The notes beneath the pieces are model-generated. The model had not been told where the DNA came from. It did no database searches and saw only the letters and a program-made list of their open reading frames with translations. A stretch of DNA of 8,026 nucleotides from Chitinophagaceae bacterium (GTDB lineage: Bacteria; Bacteroidota; Bacteroidia; Chitinophagales; Chitinophagaceae), in assembly GCA_003455235.1 (NCBI GenBank), contig DMRT01000274.1:1-8026 (forward strand), read 5' to 3'. The position numbers were made by a program, and so were the translations under genes. How positions within the stretch are numbered: the first letter of the stretch is position 1; each line of letters starts with the position of its first letter. Shown one piece after another: positions 7,106 to 8,026 of the stretch.

Positions 7106-8026
7106 TTAAAAGATGAATGTTGAAATAGAATGAGGCAGCGCCACGCAATCGGCCGCTTTGCCGTTAATCCACAAATTGAATGGGGTATTAATGCTGCCCT
7201 GGTTCATCACCACCACCACGATGGACCCGTCTTCGTTTTTAAATGCGGTGGTGAGCAGCTGGCTCCGGCTGGAGCTGCTGATGATGCGTTTGGCGCCCGG
7301 CTTAATGAATTTTGAAAAATGACCGATGTAATAATAAGCATTGGTATAGATCAGCTGGCCTGTACGGGTATCTCCATGCACCGGCGCAAAGCAGTAATTA
7401 CCCACGTGGTTGGGTCCGCCTTTTTCATCCAGCACAATGTTCCAGTCGGTGAAACCCACCATGCCATTATTGAAATCGTTGATCATGCTGCTGCCATAGC
7501 GTTCGCCCAGGGTCCAGGCATTGTACCTGGATGAATCAAAACTTTCGGCACAGCCTTCGGTAAAGAAGATATTCTTATCCGGGTATGCTTCATACACCCG
7601 CCTCAGGTTATCAAACATCTGTGTTCCCTTGCTCCAGTCTTCGTACCAGTGAAAACCGATTCCCCAGATGTATTTTGAAGCTTCAGGATCGTTGAAATAA
7701 GTTTGCGCCCGCTGGTAAATAAGATCCCGGTTGTGATCCCATACGATGATCTTTTTATCTTTCAGTCCTTCTTTTACCATGGTGGGGCCTAAATGTTCTT
7801 TCAGAAAATCACGTTCTTCTTCGGCGCTGTAGATGCAGCTTTCCCAGCGTTGTACGGCCATGGGTTCATTCTGCACGCTGATGCCCCATACCGGTACACC
7901 TTCCTGTTCGTAAGCCTTGATGAAACGGGCGTAATACATGGCCCAGCTGTCGTGAAACTCGGGTTTCAGTTTTCCGCCATGAAGCATATCGTTGTTGTCT
8001 TTCATCCAGGCCGGCGGGCTCCAGGG
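7106..8026 (-). CDS. GH30 family glycoside hydrolase, C-terminal part (5' end outside window)
   Basis: Partial gene. The frame stays open to the window edge, so the ATG at 8005 is an internal Met: the seven codons before it read PWSPPAW and run into MKDN, the conserved SPPAWMK stretch of GH30 enzymes. About 306 residues are visible. Seen: the acid/base motif SVQNEP, Glu codon at 7867-7865; the nucleophile motif FFTEG, Glu codon at 7558-7556; FHWYEDW between them; and a C-terminal beta-sandwich tail (TTAFKNEDGSIVVVVMNQ). Both catalytic glutamates are present, so the enzyme should be an active retaining beta-glycosidase. Known for GH30: beta-1,6-glucanase, beta-glucosidase, glucosylceramidase or xylanase, depending on subfamily. 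I cannot assign the subfamily; a beta-glucan-directed activity fits the neighbours. The signal peptide would lie outside the window. The stop (TAA, 7108-7106) is 10 nt before the next gene, consistent with an operon. Confidence 0.9.
   Translation of the reverse strand, partial: PWSPPAWMKDNNDMLHGGKLKPEFHDSWAMYYARFIKAYEQEGVPVWGISVQNEPMAVQRWESCIYSAEEERDFLKEHLGPTMVKEGLKDKKIIVWDHNRDLIYQRAQTYFNDPEASKYIWGIGFHWYEDWSKGTQMFDNLRRVYEAYPDKNIFFTEGCAESFDSSRYNAWTLGERYGSSMINDFNNGMVGFTDWNIVLDEKGGPNHVGNYCFAPVHGDTRTGQLIYTNAYYYIGHFSKFIKPGAKRIISSSSRSQLLTTAFKNEDGSIVVVVMNQGSINTPFNLWINGKAADCVALPHSISTFIF

Noticed and set aside
7200..7222. CACCACCACCACGATGG-type run on the plus strand that reads as a poly-His stretch
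   Set aside because: On the coding strand it encodes the hydrophobic VVVVM strand of the GH30 C-terminal beta-sandwich, so it is neither a metal-binding tract nor a tag.

Overview
The window is a tightly packed, single-strand block of carbohydrate-active enzyme genes, all on the minus strand. It most likely comes from a Bacteroidota genome, probably Chitinophagaceae or a relative. The signs are export signals on every complete product (two of them lipoproteins), weak or absent Shine-Dalgarno sequences with A/T-rich upstream stretches, very short gaps between genes, and the gene content itself. The genus call rests on general resemblance, not on a search.

In transcription order (high to low coordinates) the genes are: the C-terminal part of a GH30 glycosidase (8026-7106, cut by the window edge); a lipoprotein with an Ig-like domain and a PF10091/GH144-type catalytic domain (7095-5407); a second, shorter GH144-type lipoprotein (5394-4009); a GH43-type protein with a discoidin-like module and an Fn3-like tail (4006-2264); a small secreted SGNH/GDSL hydrolase (2259-1591); and a secreted GH3 beta-glucosidase of the BglX type (1576-2, its C-terminal end cut by the window edge). 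The gaps between genes are 10, 12, 2, 4 and 14 nt, so one polycistronic transcript is very likely. No non-coding stretch is longer than 14 nt. I see no RNA gene, mobile element, CRISPR array, promoter or terminator inside the window.

Read together, this looks like the enzyme section of a polysaccharide utilisation locus. GH144 is the endo-beta-1,2-glucanase family founded on a Chitinophaga pinensis enzyme, and GH3 BglX-like enzymes remove terminal glucose from beta-glucooligosaccharides, including sophorose. The likeliest core job is therefore breakdown of a beta-1,2-linked glucan by two non-identical surface GH144 enzymes, followed by periplasmic GH3 cleavage to glucose. GH30 (possibly beta-1,6-glucanase or beta-glucosidase), GH43 and the esterase-like SGNH protein suggest a substrate more complex than plain linear beta-1,2-glucan: branched, decorated or acylated. 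The SusC/SusD transporter pair and the regulator expected for such a locus are not in this window and would lie outside it.
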